A program made the position numbers and the translations under genes. The notes under the pieces were generated by a model. That model had not been told where the DNA came from. It searched no databases and saw only the letters and a list, made by a program, of their open reading frames with translations. From the NCBI RefSeq assembly GCF_000397205.1, contig NC_021237.1, positions 2,481,001 to 2,545,000 of the forward strand: 64,000 nt of DNA, in the 5' to 3' direction. This DNA comes from Pseudomonas protegens CHA0. GTDB lineage: Bacteria > Pseudomonadota > Gammaproteobacteria > Pseudomonadales > Pseudomonadaceae. This document shows, in pieces, positions 43,579-54,019 of the stretch (positions are counted from its first letter, which is position 1; each line of letters begins with the position of its first letter).

Positions 43579-44343
43579 ATGAACTGGCGAGCGACCTGTC
43601 TGCTGGCGTGCTGGCTGCCCTTGGCGACCCCGGCGCTGGCCGCCGATCCCCAGGCCCCGGACCCGGTGCCCTCGGTGATGTGGGCCTTCTACCACAAGCA
43701 ACTGCTGGGGGACGCGGCGTTCGTCTTCGATGACCGGGTCAAGCTGCTGGCGCCGCCCTTTGCCGAGGATGCGCGGCAGGTGCCCCTGGAAATCGACGCC
43801 CGGGCCTTCAGCGGCGACGTGGTGCGCATCCTCGCCTGGGCCGAGCTCAACCCCTTGCCGCGCATTGTCGATTTCGAACCGGGGGAGCGAGTGCTGCCGT
43901 GGCTGTCGATCCGCATCCGCATCGAGCAGGCCACGCCGCTGCGCGCCGCAGTGCTGACCCGCGATGGCCTGTGGCACGTGGGCTCGACCCTGATCGATGC
44001 CGCAGGTGGCGGCTGCACCGCCCCCAGCGTGGTGCGCACCCAGCCCGGCTGGGAAGAGCACATCGGCGAAGTGCTGGGCGGGCGTTACCCCCGGGGGGAT
44101 GTCAGCCGCCTGCGCTTGCAAGTGTCCCACCCGATGGACAACGGCCTGGTCAGCGGCATTCCCGAGTTCTTCCTCAACCACGCCGAATTGCGCGACCAGA
44201 ACGATCAGCGCCTGGCCAGCCTCGAACTGTTCCCGGCGGTCAGCGAAAACCCCAACCTGGGGTTCGATATCCAGGGGCCGGGGCAGACCCGCTTGCTGTT
44301 GCGCGACAACAGCGGCAACCAGTTCGAGGCCAGGCTGCCCTGA
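43579..44343 (+). CDS. Quinoprotein-dehydrogenase-associated SoxYZ-like carrier
   Basis: A 254-aa protein with a signal peptide ending TPALA. The N-terminal half resembles SoxY and carries the cysteine loop AAGGGCTAPS (about residues 147-156); the C-terminal half resembles SoxZ (SRLRLQVSHPMDNGL, IPEFFLNHAEL). This fusion family occurs only with PQQ alcohol dehydrogenase loci; its cargo is unknown. It works perhaps with the metallohydrolase encoded 35 bp downstream. Confidence 0.87.
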   Translation: MNWRATCLLACWLPLATPALAADPQAPDPVPSVMWAFYHKQLLGDAAFVFDDRVKLLAPPFAEDARQVPLEIDARAFSGDVVRILAWAELNPLPRIVDFEPGERVLPWLSIRIRIEQATPLRAAVLTRDGLWHVGSTLIDAAGGGCTAPSVVRTQPGWEEHIGEVLGGRYPRGDVSRLRLQVSHPMDNGLVSGIPEFFLNHAELRDQNDQRLASLELFPAVSENPNLGFDIQGPGQTRLLLRDNSGNQFEARLP

Positions 44344-44378
44344 CCGCATCCTTTGACCCACCCGAGCCGAGGCGCGCC

Positions 44379-45308
44379 ATGCGTTGGATCCTGCTGTTGC
44401 TGCTGTGCCTGGGCCTGCCGGCCCGGGCCGACCTGGACTATCAACTCAAGCCCCGGCAGATCGCCGCGGGCACCTGGCTGCTGGAAGGCAGCACCGACAA
44501 TTTCGCCAAGGCCAATGGCGGCAACATCGTCAACACCGGCTTCATCGTCACCGACAGCGGGGTGGTGGTGATCGACAGCGGGCCGTCGAAACGCTACGGC
44601 GAAGCCTTGCGCCGGGCGATTGCCGCCACCACCGACAAGCCGGTGATCCAGTTGCTGCTGACCCACCATCACCCCGACCATGTGCTGGGCAACCAGGCCT
44701 TTGGCGATGTGCCCATCGGCGCCCTGGCCGGCACCAGCGACCTGCTGCGCCAGCAGGGCGAGGGCATGGCCGAGAACATGTACCGCATGGTCGGCGACTG
44801 GATGCGCGGCACCGAGGTGGTGCTGCCGACCCAGGTGCTTGAGCCCGGGGTGCTTGAGGTGGGCGGGCATCGCTTGCGCTTGCTGGGCCTGAGTGGGCAC
44901 ACCGGCGCTGATCTGGCGATTCTCGATGAGAACACCGGGGTGCTGTTTGCCGGTGACCTGGTGTTCTACGAGCGCGCGCTGACCACCCCCAACAGCCCGG
45001 GGCTCGGGGTCTGGCTCAAGGACCTGGACACCTTGCAGGCCCTGCCATGGAAGCTGATCGTGCCTGGCCATGGCCCGGTGGCCAGCGATACCGCGCCCTT
45101 TGCCCAGATGCGGGACTACCTGGGCTGGCTGGACGGGTTGATGCGCGACGGCGCGGCCCAGGGCGACGACATGGCGGAGATGATCCGCCGCCCGATCCCC
45201 GAGCGTTTTGCCGGCATCAGCCTGACCCGCTATGAGCTGATCCGCAGCGTCAGCCACCTGTACCCGCGTTACGAACGCCAGCGCCTGCAGCGTATCGACG
45301 GCCTGTAG
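44379..45308 (+). CDS. Quinoprotein relay system metallo-beta-lactamase-fold hydrolase
   Basis: A 309-aa exported MBL-fold protein (signal peptide MRWILLLLLCLGLPARA). The Zn motif is LLTHHHPDHVLGN (about residues 93-105), with further ligands in LSGHTGADL, FAGDLVF and VPGHGPV. Members of this family regularly follow the SoxYZ-like carrier in PQQ loci, and a thioester or persulfide hydrolase role has been guessed. The first REP of the downstream pair overlaps its TAG stop codon. Confidence 0.88.
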   Translation: MRWILLLLLCLGLPARADLDYQLKPRQIAAGTWLLEGSTDNFAKANGGNIVNTGFIVTDSGVVVIDSGPSKRYGEALRRAIAATTDKPVIQLLLTHHHPDHVLGNQAFGDVPIGALAGTSDLLRQQGEGMAENMYRMVGDWMRGTEVVLPTQVLEPGVLEVGGHRLRLLGLSGHTGADLAILDENTGVLFAGDLVFYERALTTPNSPGLGVWLKDLDTLQALPWKLIVPGHGPVASDTAPFAQMRDYLGWLDGLMRDGAAQGDDMAEMIRRPIPERFAGISLTRYELIRSVSHLYPRYERQRLQRIDGL

Positions 45309-45461
45309 GAGCCGGCTGGCCGGCGAAGGCGGACTTGCTGGGCCTCTTCGCTGGCAAGCCAGCTCCTACGGTAGGCAGGTACATCGCGAGGGCTTTGTAG
45401 GAGCCGGCTGGCCGGCGATGGCGGTCTTGCGGGCCTCTTCGCTGGCAAGCCAGCTCCTACG
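45305..45461. repeat. Two tandem REPINs
   Basis: REPINs at 45305-45369 and 45397-45461, each gtaggagccggctggccgg..ctggcaagccagctcctac, with a 92-bp period. The first overlaps the stop codon of the metallohydrolase gene. The near identity of the two units suggests recent duplication. Confidence 0.85.
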
Positions 45462-45511
45462 GTGGGCAGGGACAGCTTGTGGGGTTTTGTCGGCGTTGGC
45501 GGCCGCTCCTG

Positions 45512-45524
45512 TACCAAGGAACTA
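45512..45524 (+). promoter_or_regulatory. TACCAAGGAACTA site upstream of pedH
   Basis: taccaaggaacta, 107 bp before the pedH start and 62 bp upstream of the palindrome at 45586. The first eight bases equal the 35806 site. Confidence 0.4.
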
Positions 45525-45585
45525 GAAAACTCCGCACTGCGGGCAATTGTTGGCAGGCAGGCCGGGACCAAGAATTCCGGGCAGA

Positions 45586-45602
45586 CCGGGAAAATTTCCC
45601 GG
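45586..45602. promoter_or_regulatory. Palindrome CCGGGAA-N3-TTCCCGG upstream of pedH
   Basis: Perfect 7-bp arms around aat (8-bp arms around a single base if read CCGGGAAA-A-TTTCCCGG), 29 bp before the ATG. Same operator as in the exaA-exaB region, but here it sits close to the start, where binding could repress, so the two genes may respond oppositely to one regulator (inference). Confidence 0.6.
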
Positions 45603-45631
45603 GAACAACAATAACCGCCGAGGTAGCCGTC

Positions 45632-47407
45632 ATGACCCAACCCCCACGTCGTCCCTTTTTCGCCGTGAGCCTGGTGCTCAGCGCCATGCTGCTGTCCAGC
45701 GCGGCCCTGGCCGCCGTCACCGATGAAGAGATCCTCCAGGACCCGAAGAACCCGCAGCAGATCGTCACCAACGGCCTGGGCGTCCAGGGCCAGCGCTACA
45801 GCCCGCTGGACCTGCTCAACGTTGATAACGTCAAGGAGCTGCGGCCGGTCTGGGCCTTCTCCTTCGGCGGCGAGAAGCAGCGCGGCCAGCAGGCCCAGCC
45901 CCTGATCAAGGACGGGGTGATGTACATGACCGGCTCCTACTCGCGGGTGTTCGCGGTGGACGCGCGCACCGGCAAGAAGCTCTGGCAGTACGACGCGCGC
46001 CTGCCGGACGACATCCGCCCGTGCTGCGACGTGATCAACCGCGGCGTGGCGCTGTACGGCGACCTGGTGTTCTTCGGCACCCTGGACGCCAAGCTGGTGG
46101 CCCTGAACAAGGACACCGGCAAGGTGGTGTGGAGCAAGAAGGTCGCCGACCACAAAGAGGGTTACTCCATCAGCGCGGCGCCGATGATGGTCAACGGCAA
46201 GCTGATCACCGGGGTCGCCGGCGGCGAGTTCGGCGTGGTCGGCAAGATCCAGGCCTACGACCCGAAAAACGGCGAGCTGCTGTGGATGCGCCCCACCGTG
46301 GAAGGCCACATGGGCTACGTGTACAAGGACGGCAAGGCCATCGAGAACGGCATTTCCGGTGGCGAGGCGGGCAAGACCTGGCCGGGTGACCTGTGGAAGA
46401 CCGGTGGCGCGGCGCCGTGGCTTGGCGGCTACTACGACCCGGAAACCAACCTGCTGCTGTTCGGCACCGGCAACCCGGCGCCGTGGAACTCCCACCTGCG
46501 CCCTGGCGACAACCTGTATTCCTCGTCGCGCCTGGCCCTGAACCCGGACGACGGCACCATCAAGTGGCACTTCCAGAGCACCCCCCACGACGGCTGGGAC
46601 TTCGACGGCGTCAACGAGCTGATCTCCTTCAACTACAAGGAAGGCGGCAAGGAGATCAAGGCCGCCGCCACCGCCGACCGCAACGGCTTCTTCTACGTGC
46701 TCGATCGCACCAACGGCAAGTTCATCCGCGGCTTCCCCTTTGTCGACAAGATCACCTGGGCCACCGGCCTGGATAAGAACGGCCGGCCGATCTACAACGA
46801 GGCCAGCCGCCCTGGCGCCCCGGGTAGCGAAGCCAAGGGCAGCTCGGTGTTCGTCGCCCCGGCCTTCCTCGGCGCCAAGAACTGGATGCCCATGGCCTAC
46901 AACCGCGACACCGGGCTGTTCTATGTGCCGTCCAACGAATGGGGCATGGACATCTGGAACGAAGGCATCGCCTACAAGAAGGGCGCGGCGTTCCTCGGCG
47001 CGGGCTTCACCATCAAGCCGCTGAACGAGGATTACATCGGCGTGCTGCGGGCCATCGACCCCATCAGCGGCAAGGAAGTCTGGCGCCACAAGAACTTCGC
47101 GCCGCTGTGGGGCGGGGTGCTGACCACCAAGGGCAACCTGGTGTTCACCGGCACGCCTGAGGGCTTCCTCCAGGCGTTCAACGCCAAGACCGGCGAGAAG
47201 GTCTGGGAATTCCAGACCGGCTCCGGGGTCCTGGGCTCGCCCGTGACCTGGGAAATGGACGGCGAGCAGTACGTCTCGGTGCTCTCCGGCTGGGGCGGCG
47301 CGGTGCCGCTGTGGGGAGGCGAAGTGGCCAAGCGGGTCAAGGACTTCAACCAGGGCGGCATGCTCTGGACCTTCAAGCTGCCCAAGGATCTGGTGAGCAA
47401 ACGCTGA
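45632..47407 (+). CDS. pedH: Lanthanide-type PQQ-dependent alcohol dehydrogenase PedH
   Basis: A 591-aa periplasmic quinoprotein (signal peptide to SAALA). All four metal ligands known for P. putida PedH fall at the same residue numbers: E199 (GGEFG), N281 (GTGNPAPWN), D323 and the extra D325 (WDFDG). The vicinal Cys pair is in [10 protein letters not shown]. The second Asp marks rare-earth-dependent enzymes. The ATG has CCGAGG nine bases upstream. It oxidises alcohols and aldehydes using PQQ and a light lanthanide. Confidence 0.95.
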   Translation: MTQPPRRPFFAVSLVLSAMLLSSAALAAVTDEEILQDPKNPQQIVTNGLGVQGQRYSPLDLLNVDNVKELRPVWAFSFGGEKQRGQQAQPLIKDGVMYMTGSYSRVFAVDARTGKKLWQYDARLPDDIRPCCDVINRGVALYGDLVFFGTLDAKLVALNKDTGKVVWSKKVADHKEGYSISAAPMMVNGKLITGVAGGEFGVVGKIQAYDPKNGELLWMRPTVEGHMGYVYKDGKAIENGISGGEAGKTWPGDLWKTGGAAPWLGGYYDPETNLLLFGTGNPAPWNSHLRPGDNLYSSSRLALNPDDGTIKWHFQSTPHDGWDFDGVNELISFNYKEGGKEIKAAATADRNGFFYVLDRTNGKFIRGFPFVDKITWATGLDKNGRPIYNEASRPGAPGSEAKGSSVFVAPAFLGAKNWMPMAYNRDTGLFYVPSNEWGMDIWNEGIAYKKGAAFLGAGFTIKPLNEDYIGVLRAIDPISGKEVWRHKNFAPLWGGVLTTKGNLVFTGTPEGFLQAFNAKTGEKVWEFQTGSGVLGSPVTWEMDGEQYVSVLSGWGGAVPLWGGEVAKRVKDFNQGGMLWTFKLPKDLVSKR

Positions 47408-47439
47408 TCGTAGGCGCCACCGCAATGTCCCTGCCTACC

Positions 47440-47504
47440 GTAGGCGCCAGCTTGCTGGCGAAGAGGCCCGCAAGAGCGCCATCGCCGGCAAGCCGGCTCC
47501 TACA
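47440..47504. repeat. REPIN after pedH
   Basis: gtaggcgccagcttgctgg at 47440-47458 faces ccggcaagccggctcctac, a diverged REPIN 32 bp after the pedH stop. Confidence 0.8.
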
Positions 47505-47674
47505 GGCCGGTCTGCCGCTTCATTCCCGCCTCGGTGCGGGGTGGGCGGAGGCAATCAACCTACGACCAAATGACGAGAGCCCCCCTGCCAACGATGCATT
47601 CGTCCGGCACGCGGGGCTCTCTACCATCGAGCCATCGCCTGTCGTGGACAGGCATCGACCAGCAGAGGCCCAGC

Positions 47675-49195
<1,521 letters not shown>

Positions 49196-49245
49196 GGGCA
49201 ACAACAGGCGCGGGGGTTGGGTGCCACCGCGCTTGTGCGGGACGG

Positions 49246-49282
49246 ACACGGGGAGGGCTCATGGGTGGGCACCTCCCCGTGT
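49246..49282 (+). terminator. Hairpin after exaC
   Basis: ACACGGGGAGG (49246-49256) pairs perfectly with CCTCCCCGTGT (49272-49282) around a 15-nt loop, 50 bp after the exaC stop. No U-tract follows. Confidence 0.5.
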
Positions 49283-49310
49283 GCGTTGTGGGCGCAGCAC
49301 CGCCAACCCT

Positions 49311-49334
49311 GTAGGAGCCAGCTTGCTGGCGAAG
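49311..49334. repeat. Single REP core
   Basis: gtaggagccagcttgctgg without an inverted partner, upstream of the pqqA promoter site. Confidence 0.75.
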
Positions 49335-49386
49335 AGGCCCGCAAGACCACCCCCATTTCCCCCTACCAACGCACCCCGCCGGTTCG

Positions 49387-49399
49387 TCCCAAAGTAGCA
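49387..49399 (+). promoter_or_regulatory. TCCCAAAGTAGCA site upstream of pqqA
   Basis: tcccaaagtagca followed by ttcggcccc, 72 bp before the pqqA ATG. It resembles the nosP site (tacccaagtagca, ttcgtgcccc) over about 22 bases. Candidate ErbR/EraR-dependent promoter element (inference). Confidence 0.45.
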
Positions 49400-49470
49400 T
49401 TCGGCCCCCGCGCTCCCCGTGCATTAATGCCTTTACCGGAATCCCCCGGCACAACAAGAGGCTTGACCCC

Positions 49471-49542
49471 ATGTGGCATAAACCCGCGTACACCGACCTG
49501 CGTATCGGCTTTGAAGTGACCATGTACTTCGCCAACCGCTGA
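49471..49542 (+). CDS. pqqA: PQQ precursor peptide PqqA
   Basis: A 23-aa peptide: [20 protein letters not shown] plus ANR. It contains the invariant Glu15 and Tyr19 (EVTMY) whose side chains are joined by PqqE to build PQQ. Too short for normal ORF calling but unmistakable. Followed by a perfect hairpin and then pqqB. No pqqC, pqqD or pqqE follow within the window. Confidence 0.95.
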   Translation: MWHKPAYTDLRIGFEVTMYFANR

Positions 49543-49550
49543 GCCGTCCC

Positions 49551-49584
49551 GCTCCGGCCGGTACTGGTGTCGGCCGGAGCCTTT
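49551..49584 (+). terminator. Intrinsic terminator/attenuator between pqqA and pqqB
   Basis: GCTCCGGCCG (49551-49560) and CGGCCGGAGC (49571-49580) form a perfect 10-bp stem with a 10-nt loop, then CTTTTG. Placed eight bases after the pqqA stop. Such a structure lets the precursor peptide be made in excess over downstream enzymes. Confidence 0.75.
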
Positions 49585-49603
49585 TGCCCTTCAGGAGCAC
49601 CTC

Positions 49604-50518
49604 ATGCATATCCGCATTCTCGGGTCCGCGGCGGGGGGCGGTTTTCCCCAGTGGAACTGCAACTGCCGCAACTGCGCCGGCGTGCGCGACGGCAGCCTGC
49701 GCGCCCGGCGCCGCACCCAGTCGTCCATCGCCCTGAGCGACCATGGCAGCGAGTGGATCCTGTGCAACGCCTCCCCGGACATTCGCCAGCAGCTGGAGTC
49801 CTTTCCGGTGCTGCAACCGGCCCGACAGCTTCGGGACACCGCCCTGGCCGGGGTGATACTGCTGGACAGCCAGATCGACCATTGCACCGGCCTGCTCAGC
49901 CTGCGCGAAGGCTGCCCGCATCAGGTCTGGTGCACCGAGATGGTCCACCAGGACCTGTGCAGCGGCTTCCCCCTGTTCAACATGCTCAGCCACTGGAACG
50001 GCGGCTTGCAGTGGCAGCCCATCCACCTCGATGGCCGGGAATTCAGCCTGCCGGCCTGCCCGGACATCGCGCTGCGGGCGATTGCCCTGCGCAGCAGCGC
50101 GCCGCCGTATTCGCCCCATCGCGGCAACCCGCACCCGGGGGACAATATCGGCCTGTTCATCGAGGACCGGCGCAGCGGCGCCAGCCTGTTCTATGCCCCG
50201 GGTCTGGGGCAGGTGGATGAGGCCCTGCTGGCGTGGATGGAGCGCGCCGATTGCCTGCTGGTGGACGGCACCTTGTGGCGCGACGATGAAATGCGCGTCT
50301 GTGGCGTCGGCGACAAGCTGGGCAGCGAGATGGGCCATCTGGCGCAAAGCGGCCCCGGCGGCATGCTTGAGGTGCTGGAGCGCTTTCCCCGGGCGCGCAA
50401 GGTGCTGATCCACATCAACAACACCAACCCGATCCTCGACGAGGACTCCGCCGAGCGCGCCGAACTGACCCGCCGCGGCATCGAAGTGGCGCATGACGGC
50501 ATGGACATCCATCTCTGA
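49604..50518 (+). CDS. pqqB: PqqB, PQQ biosynthesis metallo-beta-lactamase-fold hydroxylase
   Basis: A 304-aa protein with the N-terminal [19 protein letters not shown] (structural Zn cysteines CxCxxC, about residues 19-24), the altered MBL motif [10 protein letters not shown] (about 88-97), and the C-terminal [16 protein letters not shown]. PqqB acts in the later steps of PQQ formation, hydroxylating the cross-linked Glu-Tyr product. Here pqqB is followed by tandem repeats and ercA rather than pqqCDE, so the remaining genes must lie elsewhere. Confidence 0.95.
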   Translation: MHIRILGSAAGGGFPQWNCNCRNCAGVRDGSLRARRRTQSSIALSDHGSEWILCNASPDIRQQLESFPVLQPARQLRDTALAGVILLDSQIDHCTGLLSLREGCPHQVWCTEMVHQDLCSGFPLFNMLSHWNGGLQWQPIHLDGREFSLPACPDIALRAIALRSSAPPYSPHRGNPHPGDNIGLFIEDRRSGASLFYAPGLGQVDEALLAWMERADCLLVDGTLWRDDEMRVCGVGDKLGSEMGHLAQSGPGGMLEVLERFPRARKVLIHINNTNPILDEDSAERAELTRRGIEVAHDGMDIHL

Positions 50519-50531
50519 CGCCACCCGGTCC

Positions 50532-51023
50532 CTGTAGCCGCTGCCGAGCCCGCGAGGCTGCGCAAAGGCCCGCAGGGCCTTGCCTGACCATCTCCCGCCA
50601 AACCCGCAGCGACCTCAAGAGCGCCGCGGCCCTTCGTGCCGTTCGCAGCCTGCGGCAGCGGCTACACCAACCTCGGATCGACACTGGCCCTGTAGCCGCT
50701 GCTGAGCCCTGGCGAAGCTGCGAAAAGGCCCGCAGGGCCTTGCCTGGCGATCACCCGCCAAACCCGCAGCGGCCTCAAGAACGCTGCGGCCCTTCGTGCC
50801 GTTCGCAGCCTGCGGCAGCGGCTACACCAACCTCGGATCGGCACTGGCCCTGTAGCCGCTGCTGAGCCCTGGCGAAGCTGCGAAAAGGCCCGCAGGGCCT
50901 TGCCTGACCATCTCCCACCGAACCCGCAGCGGCCTCAAGCACGCTGCGGCCCTTCGTGCCGTTCGCAGCCTGCGGCAGCGGCTACATGGCCTGTAGCCGC
51001 TGCCGAGGCTGCGAAGTCCGCCG
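50532..51023. repeat. Tandem array of about 160-bp units between pqqB and ercA
   Basis: Three near-identical units start at 50532, 50690 and 50850 (158, 160 and 141 bp), and a fourth is cut after about 33 bp (50991). Each begins ctgtagccgctgc/tgag and ends gcctgcggcagcggctac, so each unit is bounded by a tgtagccgctg/cagcggctaca inverted pair. Apparent reading frames inside (SIRGWCSRCRRLRTARRAA-like) are repeat noise, not genes. Confidence 0.85.
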
Positions 51024-51100
51024 ATGGTCGGATTGCTTTCAGCAACGGATGCTTTAGGCTGGCGTTCTTCTCCAGAACAATAAGAAAACAGGCTTCCCCC

Positions 51101-52264
51101 ATGGGCCAGAATCTCAGTCTGCTGCGCAAGTTCGTCTCTCCGGAAATCATCTTTGGCGCCGGTTGCCGGCACAACGTCGGCAACTATGCGAAGACCTTCG
51201 GTGCGCGCAAGGTGCTGGTGGTCACCGACCCCGGGGTGATCGCCGCCGGCTGGGTCGCCGATGTCGAGGCCAGCCTGCTGGCCCAGGGCGTCGAGTACTG
51301 CCTGTACAGCGCGGTGTCGCCCAACCCGCGGGTGGAGGAGGTGATGCACGGCGCGCAGATCTACCGGGAAAACGCCTGCGATGTGATCGTCGCGGTCGGT
51401 GGCGGCAGCCCCATGGATTGCGGCAAGGGCATCGGCATCGTCGCCGCCCACGGGCGCAGCATCCTCGAGTTCGAGGGGGTGGACACCATCCGCATGCCCA
51501 GCCCCCCGCTGATCATGATCCCGACCACTGCCGGCACCTCGGCGGATGTCTCGCAGTTCGTGATCATCTCCAACCAGCAGGAGCGGATGAAGTTCTCCAT
51601 CGTCAGCAAGGCGGTGGTCCCTGATGTGTCGCTGATCGACCCGGAAACCACCCAGGGCATGGACCCGTTCCTGTCCGCCTGCACCGGCATCGACGCCCTG
51701 GTGCATGCCATCGAGGCTTTCGTTTCCACCGGCCACGGGCCGCTGACCGATCCCCACGCCCTGGAAGCCATGCGCCTGATCAACGGCAACCTGGTGCAGA
51801 TGATCGCCAACCCCTCGGACATCGCCCTGCGCGAGAAGATCATGCTCGGCAGCATGCAGGCCGGGCTGGCGTTCTCCAACGCGATCCTCGGCGCGGTGCA
51901 TGCCATGTCCCACAGCCTGGGGGGCTTTCTCGACCTGCCTCACGGGCTGTGCAACGCGGTGCTGGTGGAGCATGTGGTGGCCTTCAACTACAGCGCGGCG
52001 CCGGAGCGCTTCAAGGTGATTGCCGAGACTTTCGGCATCGACTGCCGCGGGCTCAACCAGCGGCAGATCTGCGGGCGCCTGGTGGAGCACCTGATCGCCC
52101 TCAAGCGCGCCATCGGCTTCCACGAGACCCTGGGCCTGCATGGGGTCAGCAGCAGCGATATTCCGTTCCTCTCGCAGCACGCAATGGGCGACCCATGCAT
52201 CCTCACCAACCCTCGTGAATCCAGCCAGCGTGATGTCGAGGTGGTCTATGGCGAGGCCCTCTGA
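51101..52264 (+). CDS. ercA: ErcA, iron-containing (type III) alcohol dehydrogenase
   Basis: A 387-aa Fe-ADH: the NAD-binding GGGSPMDCGKGIG (about residues 103-115) and metal-binding histidines in HAMSHSLGGFLDLPHG (about 268-283), with PTTAGTSADVSQF. In P. aeruginosa ErcA acts in the regulatory cascade of ethanol oxidation rather than in bulk catabolism. It overlaps ercS by 17 bp, so enzyme and kinase are co-expressed. Confidence 0.93.
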   Translation: MGQNLSLLRKFVSPEIIFGAGCRHNVGNYAKTFGARKVLVVTDPGVIAAGWVADVEASLLAQGVEYCLYSAVSPNPRVEEVMHGAQIYRENACDVIVAVGGGSPMDCGKGIGIVAAHGRSILEFEGVDTIRMPSPPLIMIPTTAGTSADVSQFVIISNQQERMKFSIVSKAVVPDVSLIDPETTQGMDPFLSACTGIDALVHAIEAFVSTGHGPLTDPHALEAMRLINGNLVQMIANPSDIALREKIMLGSMQAGLAFSNAILGAVHAMSHSLGGFLDLPHGLCNAVLVEHVVAFNYSAAPERFKVIAETFGIDCRGLNQRQICGRLVEHLIALKRAIGFHETLGLHGVSSSDIPFLSQHAMGDPCILTNPRESSQRDVEVVYGEAL

Positions 52265-53975
52265 CGAACAGCAACGGGCCCTGGCCGGGCTCCTGGGGCT
52301 GGGCAACCACTCGGCGCGCAAGAGCCATTACCCGGAACTGGCGGCGCGCCTGGAAGACCTGGAAACCGAGCGCAACCGCTACAAGTGGCTGTTCGAGAAC
52401 GCAGTGCACGGCATCTTCCAGGCCAGCCTGCAGGCCGGCATGCGTGCCGCCAACCCGGCCCTGGCGCGCATGCTGGGGTATCAGGACCCCCAGGAAGTGC
52501 TGTTTTCCCTGGCCGACCTGGCGGGCAACCTGTTCGTGGGCGGCGCCGGGGAACTGGCGGCCATCGGCGAGCAGTTGCAGAACCAGCGCAGCCTGCTGGG
52601 TTACGAAACCCAGCTGCGGCGCAAGGACGGCAGCAGCATCGATGTGCTGATGAACCTGTTGCTCAAGCCCGACCAGGACGGGCTGGTGGAAGGGTTCGTC
52701 GCCGACATCACCGAGCGCAAGCTGGCCCAGCAGCACCTGGAACAGCTCAACGACCAGCTGGAGCAGCGGGTGGCGGCGCGCACCGATGAGTTGCTGGACG
52801 CCAACCGCAACCTGCAGCAGCAGATCGCCCGGCGCGAGCGCATCGAGCGCGACCTGCGCGAGGCCCGGGACGCCGCCGAGGCGGCCAACCGCAGCAAGGA
52901 CAAGTACCTGGCCGCCGCCAGCCACGACCTGCTGCAACCTCTGAATGCCGCACGCCTGCTGATTTCCACCCTGCGCGAGCGCAGCCTGCCGGCCCCGGAG
53001 CAACTGCTGGTGGAACGCACCCACCAGGCCCTGGAGGGCGCCGAGGACCTGCTCACCGACCTGCTGGATATTTCCAGGCTCGATCAGGCGGCGGTGAAGC
53101 CGGACCTGGCCACCTACCGCCTGGATGAAATGCTCGCGCCCCTGGTTTCCGAGTTCCAGTCGGTGGCCGAGGCGGCGGGGCTGGGGCTGCGGGTGCGCTT
53201 CGGTGACTTTGCCCTGTTCACCGACTTGCGGCTGATGACGCGGATCCTGCGCAACTTCCTCAGCAATGCCTGCCGCTACACCGAGCGCGGCAGCATCCTG
53301 CTGGCGGCGCGGCGCCGGGGCGACCAGTTGCGGCTGGAGGTGTGGGATACCGGGCGCGGCATTGCCGCCGACCGCCTGGAGTCGATTTTCCTGGAGTTCA
53401 ACCAGCTGGATGTGGGCCGCGCCGCCGACCGCAAAGGGGTGGGACTGGGGCTGGCGATTGTCGAGCGCATCGCCAAGATCCTCGGCTATCGGGTGCAGGT
53501 AGCGTCGCGGCCGGGGCACGGTTCGCGGTTCAGCATCGAGGTGCCATTGGCGGCCCGGGTGCCCTTGCCCTTGAGCCAGCAGGCGCCGCAGCCGGGCACC
53601 GGCAACCCGCTGCCGGGGCGGCGCCTGCTGGTGCTGGACAACGAGTTGAGCATTCTTGAAAGCATGGCCGCGCTGCTCGGCCAGTGGGGCTGCGAGGTGC
53701 TGACCGCCACCGATCAGGCCGCGGCCCTGGAGGTGCTGCAGGGCCGGGCGCCGGAGTTGATCCTGGCGGACTTTCACCTGGATCACGGGGTCACCGGCTG
53801 CCAGGTGGTCAGGCGCTTGCGCGAGCATTTCCAACAACCGCTGCCGGCGGTGATCATCACCGCCGACCGCAGCGACCAGTGTCGCCGCGCCTTGCAGCAA
53901 CTGGGCGCGCCGCTGCTCAACAAACCGGTGAAGCCGGGCAAATTGCGGGCCGTGCTCAGCCAGTTGCTGGGCTAG
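52248..53975 (+). CDS. ercS: ErcS hybrid histidine kinase (PAS-HisKA-HATPase-REC)
   Basis: A 575-aa cytoplasmic hybrid kinase: PAS (about residues 45-155), coiled coil (LEQLNDQLEQRVAARTDELL), H-box YLAAASHDLLQPLNAARL (about 221-238), FLSNACRYT and GVGLGLAIVERIAK, and a C-terminal receiver with LILADFHLD. No membrane segment. The core is closely related to NahK at 27763, so the locus has two such kinases. The start at 52248 lies inside ercA after GAGGTGG; an in-frame ATG at 52233 is an alternative. Confidence 0.9.
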   Translation: MARPSDEQQRALAGLLGLGNHSARKSHYPELAARLEDLETERNRYKWLFENAVHGIFQASLQAGMRAANPALARMLGYQDPQEVLFSLADLAGNLFVGGAGELAAIGEQLQNQRSLLGYETQLRRKDGSSIDVLMNLLLKPDQDGLVEGFVADITERKLAQQHLEQLNDQLEQRVAARTDELLDANRNLQQQIARRERIERDLREARDAAEAANRSKDKYLAAASHDLLQPLNAARLLISTLRERSLPAPEQLLVERTHQALEGAEDLLTDLLDISRLDQAAVKPDLATYRLDEMLAPLVSEFQSVAEAAGLGLRVRFGDFALFTDLRLMTRILRNFLSNACRYTERGSILLAARRRGDQLRLEVWDTGRGIAADRLESIFLEFNQLDVGRAADRKGVGLGLAIVERIAKILGYRVQVASRPGHGSRFSIEVPLAARVPLPLSQQAPQPGTGNPLPGRRLLVLDNELSILESMAALLGQWGCEVLTATDQAAALEVLQGRAPELILADFHLDHGVTGCQVVRRLREHFQQPLPAVIITADRSDQCRRALQQLGAPLLNKPVKPGKLRAVLSQLLG

Positions 53976-54019
53976 TGGTGGCAAGGGGGTGCGGCCAAAT
54001 CGATGCGCCGGCGCGGGGC

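Noticed and set aside
45269..47425. 718-aa minus-strand open frame over pedH
   Set aside because: Shadow of the quinoprotein codons; no domain, no RBS.
50532..51023. CRISPR-like array
   Set aside because: The repeats are about 160 bp and directly adjacent, with no spacers and no cas genes nearby; it is a tandem repeat.
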